Source: Capniomyces stellatus
Lineage: Eukaryota; Kickxellomycota; Harpellomycetes; Harpellales; Legeriomycetaceae
Direction: 5' to 3'
NCBI GenBank assembly: GCA_001661515.1
Contig: LUVW01000005.1
Location: 62,001 to 126,000 of the forward strand
DNA length: 64,000 nt
Position numbers and translations under genes: made by a program
Part shown: positions 10,326-21,600 of the stretch, piece by piece
Layout: each line of letters starts with the position of its first letter
How positions within the stretch are numbered: the first letter of the stretch is position 1
Notes under the pieces: generated by a model
The model's database searches: none
Told to the model about the DNA's origin: nothing
Seen by the model: only the letters and a program-made list of their open reading frames with translations

Positions 10326-11902
10326 ATGTCCGAAATTGAAGCAAGGGAATTGGTTTTAAAGGCTGATAAAAAGGCGGAGCAGAAAGGCTGGTTTGGCGGT
10401 AGAAAGTATGATGAAGCAGCGGAACTCTACGAAAGGGCAGCCAATCAATTCAAGATAGCCAAATGTTGTAAGTAGAAAAGGAATAAAGTGATATAAAATG
10501 AGGTGGCAAAAATGAATAAAATGGCAGAGAGGTGAATTATATGAATGAATCTGGGTCAAATCCATTTAGTATAAAGGCTTCATCAGATGCATTTTACTAA
10601 AAAGATGGGAATGGAAAACTGGGGTCAAAAGATCAAGTATTAAGGATATTATGAAACAAATATTTGTGTATTTAAAGGGACTGAGGCGGGAGACTCCTTC
10701 ATGAAAGCGGCAGAAATGCATACAAAGAATAATGAAGTCGATGACACAGCACAGGCATTTATCTCAGCTTCAAAGTGTTTTAAGAAAAACAGCCCGGAAA
10801 AGTCGGTGGAGTCGTTGGAAAAAGCGGTGCAGATACTTATCCAGAAGGGTAGATTCCATGCAGCAGCCAGTCATCAAAAGGACATCGCCAACACTTATGA
10901 AACAGAGCTAGTGGACATAGAAAAGGCGATGCAAGCGTATGAAGTCGCAGCTGATTGGTACAACAGCGAGGATTCTAGTGCGTAAGTATTTAACTTGACA
11001 ATATAAATAAAACAGATAAAGTATGGTCGCCTTTGGGAAGGAGGGGGAAGGAGTAGTTTTATTTTGTCTTTATTTTACTGGGCTGGTTATTATTTCATAT
11101 TGTTTTGTTAAGCTGGACCAATTACTTTTCCTTTGTCGAGTTTTTGGCTTATTTAAACAGCACAACCAGTGTGTGTTTCCTACCAATAACTCTGGTCGTG
11201 TTTGGCTCCAGTGCCGTTATCCAAAAGTGTAAACCTGATCATTACTGATTTTTTTTTAAAAAATAAAAACCCCCCTGCTATGTGTTTACTGGATATTTAG
11301 GCTTGCTAACGGGTGTCTGCTTAAAGTTGCATCGTTTGCTGCAAAACTAAAAAAATACGAAAAGGCAATTGAAATATTTGAAAATATTGCAGCAGGAAGT
11401 ATAGACAACCAACTAACCAAATGGTCTATTAAGGACTATTTTTTCAAAGCTGGTCTCTGCCACCTTGCCTCAGGTGATGTGGTTGGGTCTCGTCAAGCAG
11501 TCGAGAGGTATCAGGTCATGGACTCTTCATTCACAAGTACAAGAGAGTGTAAATTGCTACTGGTAAGTCTGGGAATATATATAATCCGGAGTTATTTACA
11601 GCGTGTCAATTGTTTTTACTAGTTATATTAACTGAATGGCCAGTGTTTGATTGTAGTATTTTGGACTATTGCTGTTTATTTAATCAAGTATTCTTTTATT
11701 GGTTTTGGGCTGTTTGCTTTTACTATTGGTTCGTTTATTATGCCAATAGAGCATTTTGGGTGATGTCGAGAACGAGGATGTTGAGCTGTTTACAAGCCAT
11801 GTAGCAGAGTTTGATCAAATCACCCAGCTAGATAGCTGGAAGACAACTTTGCTTTTGCGAATCAAGAAAACCATTGCGGAAAACGAGAATAGTCTCACTT
11901 GA
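10326..11902 (+). CDS. SEC17: Alpha-SNAP (Sec17), SNARE disassembly adaptor
   Basis: Recruits the NSF/Sec18 ATPase to spent cis-SNARE complexes on membranes so they can be recycled. Exons are 10326-10467, 10678-10981, 11301-11562 and 11750-11902, giving 286 residues (yeast Sec17 has 292). All introns are GT-AG and the phases close. Family landmarks in order: AEQKGWFGGRKYDEAAELYERAA at the N terminus, then AGDSFMKAAEMHTK, AYEVAADWYNSEDSSALAN, KWSIKDYFFKAGLCHLASGD, and the C-terminal FDQITQLDSWKTTLLLRIKK, with an acidic end. These form the TPR-like helical sheet and C-terminal bundle. The ATG is the only in-frame Met before the conserved block and fits the usual short N terminus. The gene faces the ADP/ATP carrier gene, tail to tail. 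Confidence 0.95.
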
Positions 11903-12119
11903 TTCTACTGTTGCAACTATTTATGTGTGTATTTTATGCTTTACCTATATCACACCCTTATTTTGAATTAGTATCCCTTCCTTTTTTTATTTTTTTATTG
12001 TGAGAGTATCCCTCTTTTTTTTAGTTATTTATCCAACTATTCACTTGTTTGCTTTTTTTTTAATAGACGGTTTCGCAATGTTTTAAATTGTTTCTCGTAT
12101 CAGTCTATATTTGGCCACA

Positions 12120-12215
12120 ATGGTTGCATCACCAAATAAAAAACAACAAAGTAAAAAAGCTAAAGTAGACGCACTTTCTAACGGCCTGTCTGTGGCAGAG
12201 AATAAATGGGGATGA
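12120..12215 (+). CDS. Possible 31-residue basic micro-ORF
   Basis: An ATG-started frame (MVASPNKKQQSKKAKVDALS...) of 31 codons lies about 220 nt past the SEC17 stop. It is Lys/Gln-rich and ends at TGA. No downstream exon was found, and it may simply be 3' UTR sequence. Confidence 0.12.
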   Translation: MVASPNKKQQSKKAKVDALSNGLSVAENKWG

Positions 12216-12248
12216 TGAGATATTTAGATGGATTTCATAGTAGTAGGT

Positions 12249-12331
12249 TTTTGACGACCTTGTGCATTTGGCAGCTTTACACGTTTGACAACCTTGTGCA
12301 TTTGACGACCTTATGCAATTGACAACTTTAA
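12249..12331 (+). repeat. Imperfect 17-18 bp tandem repeat
   Basis: Four diverged units of the form TTGACGACCTTGTGCAT/TTGACAACCTTATGCAA in the space between the SEC17 and ADP/ATP carrier 3' ends. Confidence 0.7.
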
Positions 12332-12631
12332 AGTCTTGGTTTTCAAAAAATAAATAAATGCAATGATATTTATGTCAGCATTAATAAACGTGAACATTGT
12401 CAAACTGACAAGCGTTGGAAAGAATGCGATAAAAATAACTGGCATTAGAGGGGAGGGAGGATGTTGAACAAAGGGATGATGTGGCTTAAAAGTAACACTT
12501 TGATTTAAAAAGCAAAATTAAAAAATATATGTAATAAAATCAAGCTTTAAAAAGAAAGGAATTACTTGTGTAGGAAAAAAAAAAAGGTGTTAATGGGGTG
12601 AAGGGGATATAATAAAATTATTTATGTATAT

Positions 12632-13833
12632 TTAGTTTTTTGTTCCAGCAATGTAAGCTTGGACTTGATCGTAGAGCACCAAGACCAAAGCACCACCAGT
12701 ACCACGGATGATGTTTGAGAAACCACCGTGGAAGAATACCTTCATTCCGTTTTCTCTGTAGAGTTTGCCAAAGCAATCAAATGGACCAGTGTACATGACG
12801 GTTCCGCTACCGGCCTGCATCATAAGACGACGACGGACGGTATCGAGTGGGTATGAGATAAGACCAGCAACAACGGTAACAACTTGGGCAACCATCCATG
12901 AGGCAAAGAAACCTGGCTTCTTGTTCTTGTCTGGGAAGAGCATTTGTTTGAGAGTATCATAACCTCCAAAGTAGGCGGCACGGTAAACAATGATTCCTCC
13001 TACTGAGATTCCGAAACCTTGGTAGAGTCCCTTGATACCGTCCTTCTTGTGGATGGTTGAGAGACAGTTACCGAGTCCTGTGAATTGACGGTTGGCTCCG
13101 GTACCAACATCGACAGCCATACGGGTACGGGCAAAATCGAGTGGGTATACGAAGAAGAGTGAGGTGGCTCCAGCAAGACCTCCGGATGCCATGTTGCATG
13201 CAAAGAACTTCCAGAAATCAGTCTTTGGGCTGTATTTTGGGAACATGTTCTTGTACTTGTCCTTGAAGGCAAAGTTCAAGGCTTGTGTTGGGAAATATCT
13301 GATGACATTTGAAAGATTTCCACGCCTAATAGTATACAGTAAATTAGATTCAGTCATAATCATTTAGTTATTTTTTCCAATTCAACATAATTCAACCCCC
13401 CCCCCCATTTTCCATTATCTTTTGCTGCTTGGTTTACTAACAATGCTCAAACTCAAAATCAACTTGATTGTAATTCTCCCTTCACATCAATACAATACAA
13501 TTCGCTATATTATAGCCCCTATCAAAGAAACGTAGTTGAGCCAACTATCCTCTTTCTACACCTCTCTCTTCTCTCCTTTTCATACAGTTCAACTTACCAG
13601 AATGAGGCCATTCCTTGTTCAGATGGGATACGCTTGAAGGCATCCATGATACCCTTGTATCTCTTATCAACAGCAATTTGCTTTGATGAAGCTTGGACTT
13701 GAAGCAACAACTTGACTCTCTCAATTGGTGCGACTGCTGTCTTTGAGACGGCGGCTGAAACTCCTCCAATAAGAAGATCAGTTCCGAAGGCAATAGCGGC
13801 CTGGACGTTTGAACTTTTTTCTTGTGTTGCCAT
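12632..13833 (-). CDS. AAC: Mitochondrial ADP/ATP carrier
   Basis: Exchanges cytosolic ADP for matrix ATP across the inner mitochondrial membrane. Exon 1 is 13598-13833 and exon 2 is 12632-13325 (intron 272 nt); together 309 residues, the usual length. The three carrier repeats show [14 protein letters not shown] and PLDTVRRR. The nucleotide-carrier signature reads RRRLMM, where most family members have RRRMMM. Other landmarks are [38 protein letters not shown] and the C-terminal [19 protein letters not shown]. Codon usage is more GC-biased at third positions than in neighbouring genes, as expected for a highly expressed gene. The start MATQEK lies just before the first helix. There is no cleavable presequence, as is normal for this family. 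Confidence 0.97.
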
Positions 13834-16800
13834 TTTTACAGTTATTTCCCAAAACTCCTTTTCGTTATTATTGAGATTCGTAAATATAAAAATTTATAAA
13901 TATAATGACAATAAAGCGGGTTTTGTCCAACTTATTTTATACTCTTAATTTATAATTTCTTGATTAAAAAAAAAATTTTTTTTTCAATTATTCTAACTTT
14001 TTTTTTCTTTCTTTTCGTTTTCACTTGCTTTATTTTTTTTTTTTCCTTTTCCTTTTCCTTATTATCTTTTATTTTTTTCTCTATCTCATTGATTCCTCAA
14101 CCTTGTCAATTCCTTTCCTATTAATCCTTTTTTTTTTTCAATTCAACTATTAATTTTTTAAGCTCTTAATTACCCCTCTCAACAACATCTTGGTGAGTTT
14201 ATCTACAAGCTTATTCACTTATCTGCATTTTTTTTCTTCTTTTTTATTATCAAATTCCTTTACCAGCCAGCATTCCCATTGGTCAAACTCTTTTTTTATT
14301 ATAAAGTTTCTTACTTTCTTATCAACCCAATCTAAAGCCTTCATTGAACTAACTTGAATTTAATTCAGTCAACTCGGATTTTACTAATTATAAAGCATCT
14401 CGCATATAATTGTAATTTGTCAACTCTACTTTTTTTTTTAACTTTTCCAATTTCTCAGCTATTTTTGTCTTTTTTTTTCCTTTTTTTTCCAATTCTATCA
14501 CTAACAGGCTTTTTTTTCTTAACCCCAAATCTATCATTGCTATTACTTAATTTTAAATCAAGAAGAAAAAAAAAAGCACCGACTAAAATTCGGGAACTAT
14601 AATCTTTTTCTTTTTTGACTCGATTTCTTCTCCCTCCTTTGGGCTGATTCGACATTAAACTCAGCCATACCTTTCTTGTTGGCTCGTTACTTTTACTTTT
14701 GAATTCCTATGTGCCTTTATGCTAATTAGCTAATTAGCAAAACCATTCTGTCATTACATTTCCTTAGCTAAACAAAACACCCAATAGTCTAGCAATACTA
14801 TAGGAGTGATTTATATTTTTTTTTTGCTATTGACATCAAGAAAGGAAAACTTACTTTTTAATGGAAAACGGCTCGCCATTTATGTAGGTTAATACCTATT
14901 ACCTCTTTTTACTTTAAATAAATGTGACAAGTAAATGCGTTTTTGCATAAATTCATAATCAAAAGTAAGCTGTAAGTTCAGCTCAAAATCCAAACCTAAA
15001 TCACAACCTCAAGCTCTTGTTTCAAGTTTTTGTTTTATTTTATAAATTATGAAAATAAAATAAAAGCAACAATGGTGGAAATAAGTCGCCTTTTCATCAT
15101 ATTTTCTAATTGTATCAATGCTAATCGGTTGCAGCTCCTTTACACGTTACATGGAATTAAGAAATAGCTGAACACAACTTTTCCACTTATCACCCTTAAT
15201 CACTTGCAACTTTGATAATATTCACATTGATTAAGTAAAATGTTTACGTATTTTCAGCAACTTGGCCTACTATTTCACATGAAATTTCATTTGGCCAATT
15301 GCTTTGATTTTAAAAGCATTGCGAAATCTCTTTATTAATTACGAGGAGATCTCTAAAAATCAAGCAGAATCCAAAATAAAAAAATAAGCGTGATGATAGT
15401 TTAAAAAGCTTTCATTAACAGAAAAAAAAAAAGCTTAATCCTGTGTTCCCAATCTATAAATAAAAACAACAAAGCATAAATGGATAAAAATTACACATAA
15501 AATACATCATAGAAACAATAAACAGTAAACATAAGCATAACATAAAAAAAAACCATAAAAATAACAAAGCCTAAACAATGCCGAATTTCGAACAACTTAG
15601 TGGGATGGACACAACCAGCACTGTCCAAAGCACACTTATGCTCAATAGAGATTCGCTCTAATAAATGACAAAAAATGAAAAAAGACTTTTGCTCAAAATA
15701 ACATTGTACAACCCGGCTTGCTGCAATCACGACTAGTGGAACTTTTACTAGCGTTGCGATTACAGCTTTTACAATCAAATTAGTTACAGTACTAAATCGT
15801 CTAACCATTTCTTTTTTGAGCGCTGTACTATAGACAAAAGTGGTCAAGCCTTTGCTTCTATTGGATATATGTTTGCTATTAGTCCGCTTGAACTTCAAGA
15901 GAACCCAATTGAGCTTATAAGTATAACGCCGTCATGTTCAAAATGACACTACGGTTATTATTAGTCATTACTCTACTCTGGTACCATTAATATGATTACT
16001 ACTAAGACAACATACATTACCAACCCACCACTACGTGTGTATTATCACTACTACCTTATGCTACTGTTACCACCTTTATGTTTCTTTTTAAAACGATAGT
16101 GGTGTACACCTTGTTATTTTTGTAATCGAAACTGCAAAATTAAAGTTCTCATTGGTATTTTAAAAAGCGAATTAAGCTGTTATAAATAAAAACACAAGTA
16201 AAGAATAAAAAAGTACAGAAAACTAATAAAAATAAAAGAGTAAAAGCGACTGATGCCATAAAACTCCTATTAGCTGGTTGCAAACTCAAAATATGGCTAT
16301 AGCCTGGGTATTAAACCGGTTGATTTATTTTCATGGCTATAACAAATACTACCCTTCGCCACCTTAAATTGTACTATTGCATAGCAGAACAATGATGGAT
16401 TTAAAGTAACCAATTCCTAACAAGTAACATTATTCTTTTTTGCTCGCTATATTTGCTATGTTGCCTCCTTCCATTTAATCGAAAATGTATTGGGCAAATA
16501 TAAGTGCCAAACACACTCTCATCCCTAGAAAATGAACCAAAAAAAAAAAAAAGAACTGGCGTCAATGTGTTGGTTACATATGTATGACCTTTAAGGTCAA
16601 CAATATTAGTGGGGTTAAGATAACTCAAAATTAGTTGAAGGTGAAGGCTGCGTTTCATTGTGTTTGTACCAGAGGGTGCAGTCCAGATGCTAGCCAAGCC
16701 AAACAATACTTTAAAAATAATGGTATAATAAAGCACTGGCTAACTACGCCAGTAGAATGTATTGGTCAAGTACCCTGTATACAAGATGGTGGTTTCAGGA

Positions 16801-18525
16801 ACTTGTTTGTTGAACTTTTGAATATAAACCACAATACGATGGTGCTGGTTAGTTTGATTAAAAAAAACGTGGATTTATGGTTTATCTCTCTTATTCCGAT
16901 TCGTGTCAACAGAAAAACAGTTGTAAATCTTTGGTACAAATATTCTACGTTCAACTAACTTTGGTAATAAAAAAAAGTGGTAAACACAGCTAGTGGTACC
17001 ATACCAAGTCACGATTGACTAGAGTTGTAGATACTGCGTTTAGTTTATTTGGTTATAGACATACAGACCAAGCTGGCCATGTTGGCCAGATCGACTACAT
17101 TGGTTAAACTGATCGAATGCGTCGCTAAATTGATCCTTTTACAAACTGGATATTTTTACTTTTGGTTCAACAGATGCTACCACAAATAGACAAAGCTTTA
17201 ACTTTTGAAATTTGTTAATGTATAAACGCTTGCTCATTCCATAGTAGCTTTTTGAAACTGCAAACTATACAAGCTGTCTTCGAATTACTCCTATGGTCTC
17301 TAAACTCTACAATACATCGCCATTAGCTTTACAGGAACCTTCTTTTTTTTGGCTTGTGCAACTACAAAGTACAAATCTGGATTTTCGCTTTTCCAGTAAA
17401 AAAAAATTCAGTTTACCTCCAATAATAGAAATAAAAAAATCAAGTTTACATCCAATAATAATAATAAAATCTAATTTCAATTATAAAAAAAAAACGTCAA
17501 ATAACAACCAATTTAAACAACGCAATATGATAGTGCAGTGTTGATAGCAAAGCATCAATGATGCGTCCATCAACAAGTATAATACAGCATAAGATAGAGC
17601 AACACAGCAAAAGATTCATAGATGTGCTAGTTGGAAAAAATTACTCTTGCTGAAATCACTAGCCAACACATTAATTGGTTTCCTGGGGGGGAGCTTTTTT
17701 TAATGCAAATCTCGCAAACTAGCTGGAATGCTAATAAACGCCTCGTTTTTTTTTATTAGGCGTTGTTTGTACCATAATCAATAAGATGGCTAAAATCAGT
17801 CGTGCTTCTAGCTGAAATGGATTATTTAGTAGTAGCCGGATTGATGAACCCAAACCCCATAAAATCTACAATCCAAAGTAAGAGTAATTATGCTTCAACA
17901 TTTGGCATCCAAGTATGTTTGGTTTATTTGTTCATTATACTCTTATCTTGGAGATTTTGCAACAAACTAATCGATGCTGTTATATTACCTAGCAAAGTAA
18001 GATGCAATATAATATGGCGCGGTCCAATTAGATCATTTATGGGTTAATAAAATGGTTAGTAGGAAATAACGGAATAATTTTGCTATTAGCTGGATTTATT
18101 TAGCATATTCATGCTAGTAAAGCCATTTTGATTTATATAGACTGTGGATTGGTGAGTAATAAAATGGTGGCAACAGCTCGAGAAGCTGTATGATTAAAGT
18201 AAAGCTCAAAGTGGCATTAGTAAAAATATAGTAGCTACTTTTTGTAAACAAAAAAGAAACATATGTTCAAGTTGGTAATCAAATCCATCAAGTTGGCCAT
18301 AAACGCTTTATAATACGAATTAGCGGACGTTTATTGAAAACAAAATTAATTTTATCGTAATTCCAAATTCATTTTTGACTCATTAACTATCAATCATTAA
18401 ACATTGTTCATAATACACATCAAGGCAACTGGCAATAAAAACCTAAGCTCCTTACAAGTATTTTTATATACTAGGCATTATTCAAACATATTGCATACAT
18501 TTTTAGTGAGTTTTCAGCATTCAAC
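13834..18525. other. 4.7 kb AT-rich intergenic region, no gene recognised
   Basis: Long poly-T and poly-A stretches (13960-14620 especially). Frames at 15491-15898 (-), 16635-16958 (+), 16401-16736 (-) and 17802-18047 (+) have no family motifs, no ATG in the first case, and overlap one another in the middle two. Nothing else is supportable. Confidence 0.45.
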
Positions 18526-19214
18526 ATGAAGGGTGCTAAAAAGGACGATCAAGTTATGATTCAAATTGTATTAGATAGTCCTGATAGCGACAAAGATTCC
18601 TCGGCTAACAAAAAAACCGGTGCAAGCAGCAGCTACGTAAAGGGCAGCAGATCCCTGGGCTTAAGCGGTGCGCCAGAGTCTGGGAGAAACAGTTTGACAA
18701 CAGGTGAAAACGAAGGAAATCTAGAAGATCGTGCTATTGATGTATATGTAAAAGAAAGGATCAAAGTGGTCAAGTTGAAGCTAATAATTGCCAGCGTAGT
18801 ACTGATACTGATACTTGTCGGTGTAATTGCAGGCTGTGTGTTAGGGTTTAAAGATGTAAATGTGCGTACTAAGAGTATAATTGTAGCATCTACAGCAGCG
18901 GCTGTTCTCCTTATAGCTCTAGTTATGGTGATGGTAAGATACGCTTGCTTATTATTTATAGATCCAATATTCTTGGCTAATCAAAAGACAAATCCATCGA
19001 TTTTTGGCACTAGTCCCTAAATCACCAAAATCCGACTAAAAACACAACGAAATGCTAAATTATAACCCAATAGATGTTCAGATCAAAAATCAAGCGGCTA
19101 GAGGCCTACGGGAAGCACGCGCACAAAAGGCGAGCATCTAGCCTGAACAATTCTTCAGGCGGCCGACGAAGCTCTTTCTCGGTTCAAGGAATGCAGCAAC
19201 AGCTGAAAAGCTAA
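18526..19214 (+). CDS. Predicted two-TM membrane protein, unknown function
   Basis: Two exons, 18526-18933 and 19074-19214, joined by a 140-nt GT-AG intron (GTAAGA donor, CCAATAG acceptor, phase 0), give 182 residues. Residues 1-80 are polar and Ser/Asp-rich. TM1 is about 85-107 (LKLIIASVVLILILVGVIAG) and TM2 about 117-138. The spliced C terminus is strongly basic and Ser-rich (RSKIKRLEAYGKHAHKRRAS, later GGRRSSFS) with possible phosphosites. Reading through the intron would also stay open to 19020, but the spliced tail looks far more protein-like. The arrangement suggests a hairpin with both ends cytoplasmic; that is inference. I do not recognise a family. Confidence 0.6.
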
Positions 19215-19539
19215 CTGAGCCTGCCTCTTGGTAACAAACAATACACGCCATGTGACCAATTAAGGCAGACAAGAGTGCAGCAATACAGATATGACGTTGT
19301 TACAAGCAGAGATAGAGCAGTTAATCTATAAACAAATCCATAATTTCCAAAAAAGTTAAAAATAAAACTAAAAATAAAACTAAGAACAAAATAATTTACT
19401 CGGCCTACAAAGACTTTTTGCTTCATGATTTAAAAGAATCAAAATACATAAAAACAAAAGTGAAAAGTGAAAGAGGATATAATTAATTGGAAAAAAGAAA
19501 AGAGAAAGCATAATAATACTAGTGACATCAAACAATAAC

Positions 19540-20758
19540 TCAATGTGAACCTCGGATAAATCCAGAAACTTCGAGTGCTGCTCTAGCTGCATTGTTTATC
19601 AACTTGAACCTTTCTGGACCAAGCATGACCCCACCGTACCAGCGCGACACAATTACCACAACATTTTCCACGCCGGTGTTAGATAAAAGTAACTGCAGGC
19701 GTTTGCCTGCTGCGTTCTCTCCATCCTCGTCGTTATCTACAAAGTTGTTAATGTGGTTAGAGGCTGTGTTTGTATTTGGTTGAGTCAACCTTGCCATCTC
19801 GGCAATGCTTGATATAAACTCATATACTTTATATCTTTAACAAGTCCAAGTATAAAGGAAACATTTGTTCCTGGAGCTGGTTTGATAGCATAAACACGGT
19901 GACATGTGTGTAAACATCAATCTTGCATTTACCTTGGATATAGAACCCATTTGGCGACTTTATTCTATACGCCATGATATTGTGGGTAGCCTTGGCTATT
20001 TTTTTGTCCATCAGCAATCTGCTTTTGAAGCAAGTAACATCAGCTTCCGATTCAGCTTTGCACGCGAATCCTATAAATACGCTCTTTTTCCTCTCAAGTG
20101 TTGGTCCTTGGTATATCCTGTTGCAGTTTTCGTGGACACTACATGATCCAGTACCGCCAGTACCACCAATTACACCAAGGTCTTTGCCTGAAGGCATAAC
20201 CACTTCGCTTGAAGACGGAGCCATGGCTGTATTTTCCAGATTAGGCGTTTCATTCGTCGATTCAATTATTCTCTGTGTTTCAATTACATTTTGTGCATGT
20301 ACTTTTCCCCACTTCTCTTTCAGGTATGTTTCCAGCGACTCTATCCACGAAAATACCACAACTTCTCCTCTGAGCTCGTTCTCCCAAATATCAACAAGTT
20401 TTGCCTCGATCTCTGCAAACATGGTTTTTGTATAAGACAATGTATAGATACTGTAGTTGGCTGACAAAGAACCACCATCCAGGTCCTGGAGCTCCGTGTT
20501 GTGTGTATAGCACGTACTTGCCACCTCCAGCAATTCGTAGACTGGCGGATCAGAGGAAGGGTAGGATTTTGGAAAGGTAATTTGGACTGGCGCTTTTGTG
20601 TTTAGCTCTGGAATCTCCAAGTAGAATATAAAACATGTGCCCTTCGAGTCGAGTGATCCATCTTCTAATTCAAGAACCGATTCTTCGCCATAAATCGCTT
20701 TTAAGGCAAGAATCTCGTCTTTCTGTCGCTCAAAGTTGCTCAGTTCAATCTCGCTCAT
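19540..20758 (-). CDS. YIH1: YIH1/IMPACT homologue, GCN2 regulator
   Basis: Family members bind GCN1 through an N-terminal RWD domain and so dampen activation of the eIF2 kinase GCN2. Exon 1 is 19933-20758 and exon 2 is 19540-19736 (intron 196 nt), 340 residues. The RWD domain spans about residues 5-145 (LKAIYGEE, YLEIPEL, FPKSYPSSDPPVYEL). An acidic, Gly-rich linker follows. The IMPACT/UPF0029 domain begins about 210 (ERKKSVFIGFACKAESEADV, THNIMAYRI) and continues across the splice to DNDEDGENAAGKRL and VVIVSRWYGGVMLGPERFKL. The TTTGTAG acceptor restores the motif FYIQ-DNDEDGE; an alternative CAG acceptor upstream would add about 11 residues in frame. Its 3' end faces the two-TM protein gene. 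Confidence 0.93.
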
Positions 20759-21422
20759 TTGTTACACTGTCTTCTTCTGATTATTTACTTGATCTCAATT
20801 CTCAAAAAACTAGCTGACTATTACATTACTCCTATTGCTTATGCTCTACATGATTTGTCAAACTGGTATTTATTGAAGGACTCTTAAGCAGCTATATTTC
20901 CCTTATTTTTTTGCTTAAAGACTTTCATTGTTATTATCGCAAGTCTACGTTTTTTTTTTCTTTTTTATTGAAATTGGTTTTTCCTCAAATAAATGTCACC
21001 TAATTAAGATTAATTACATAGTAAAGAAATGGCTGCAATTGAAATAGAAATTGGATCAAGACAAATATACGATCGAGAAAATTAGAAACTAATTGTACCA
21101 GCCAAAGAGAGTCAAATACAGTCAAAAAAAAAACTGCATTTAAAGCTCCAAGATTGTTTAGATCGATTGATAATATAAAACCACATTTTGGTAATAGCCT
21201 CTATGAGGCAAAATAGATGCCAACTAAGAGAGTTTATACGTATCAAGAATGTAACTAATCAGCTGGGAAGGTACGCTGTTGGACAAAAAGAGTGACGCTT
21301 ATAAGCTGGTAGAAGTTATGTGTCTTTTCAGCTGAAAGCTGGATAGGTGTATTGGTAAATTTAATGCATTTCGAATGTTTAATTATCAACATTTATAATA
21401 AAGAAATTGTAGCAAATCATGT
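20759..21422. other. Intergenic, no gene recognised
   Basis: AT-rich sequence between the YIH1 start and the tRNA pair. Nothing supportable beyond presumed promoter sequence for YIH1. Confidence 0.45.
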
Positions 21423-21494
21423 TCCGCAATGGTCTAGTGGCTAGGATCCGACGCTCTCACCGTCGTGGCCGGGGTTCGATTCCCCGTTGTGGAG
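21423..21494 (+). tRNA. tRNA-Glu (CTC)
   Basis: 72 nt, intronless. The acceptor stem TCCGCAA/TTGTGGA pairs fully with one G-T, and the discriminator is G. The anticodon stem CGACG/CGTCG holds the loop CTCTCAC (anticodon CTC). The T arm is CGGGG-TTCGATT-CCCCG. An internal A box (TGGTCTAGTGGCTAGGAT) and B box (GGTTCGATTCC) are present. No T run of four or more follows before the next tRNA. Confidence 0.95.
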
Positions 21495-21501
21495 ATCATT
21501 T

Positions 21502-21573
21502 AGCACCATAGCGCAGAGGAAGCGCGCAAGGCTCATAACCTTGAGGTCCCTGGATCGAAACCAGGTGGTGCTA
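21502..21573 (+). tRNA. Initiator tRNA-Met (CAT)
   Basis: 72 nt, 7 nt after tRNA-Glu. The acceptor stem AGCACCA/TGGTGCT has the A1-U72 pair typical of eukaryotic initiators. The T loop is ATCGAAA (A54, A60), also an initiator mark. The anticodon loop is CTCATAA. The anticodon stem CAAGG/CCTTG has only two of the three consecutive G-C pairs usual for initiators, which is a mild deviation. Confidence 0.93.
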
Positions 21574-21577
21574 ATTC

Positions 21578-21582
21578 TTTTT
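21578..21582 (+). terminator. RNA polymerase III terminator after the tRNA pair
   Basis: A run of five Ts four bases after the initiator tRNA-Met, with further T5 and T7 runs by 21600. It is the first T run long enough for Pol III termination downstream of both tRNAs. Confidence 0.75.
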
Positions 21583-21600
21583 AATTTTTGTTGTTTTTTT

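Noticed and set aside
15491..15898. A 135-codon minus-strand frame with a hydrophobic C terminus
   Set aside because: It has no ATG (TTG is the first possible codon) and no family motifs, and its composition fits AT-rich noise. A weak 3' exon cannot be excluded.
16635..16958. A 107-codon plus-strand frame
   Set aside because: It overlaps open frames on the opposite strand and shows no domain or splice support.
18934..19020. Unspliced C terminus of the two-TM protein
   Set aside because: The GTAAGA donor at 18934 and CCAATAG acceptor at 19073 give a clean phase-0 join to a long basic tail. The unspliced end is AT-rich and less protein-like. It is kept only as a possible retained-intron form.
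19737..19797. Extended first part of the YIH1 second exon (MARLTQPNTN...)
   Set aside because: It lies between the donor at 19932 and the acceptor at 19737. Including it would insert residues into the conserved FYIQ-DNDEDGE junction of the IMPACT domain.
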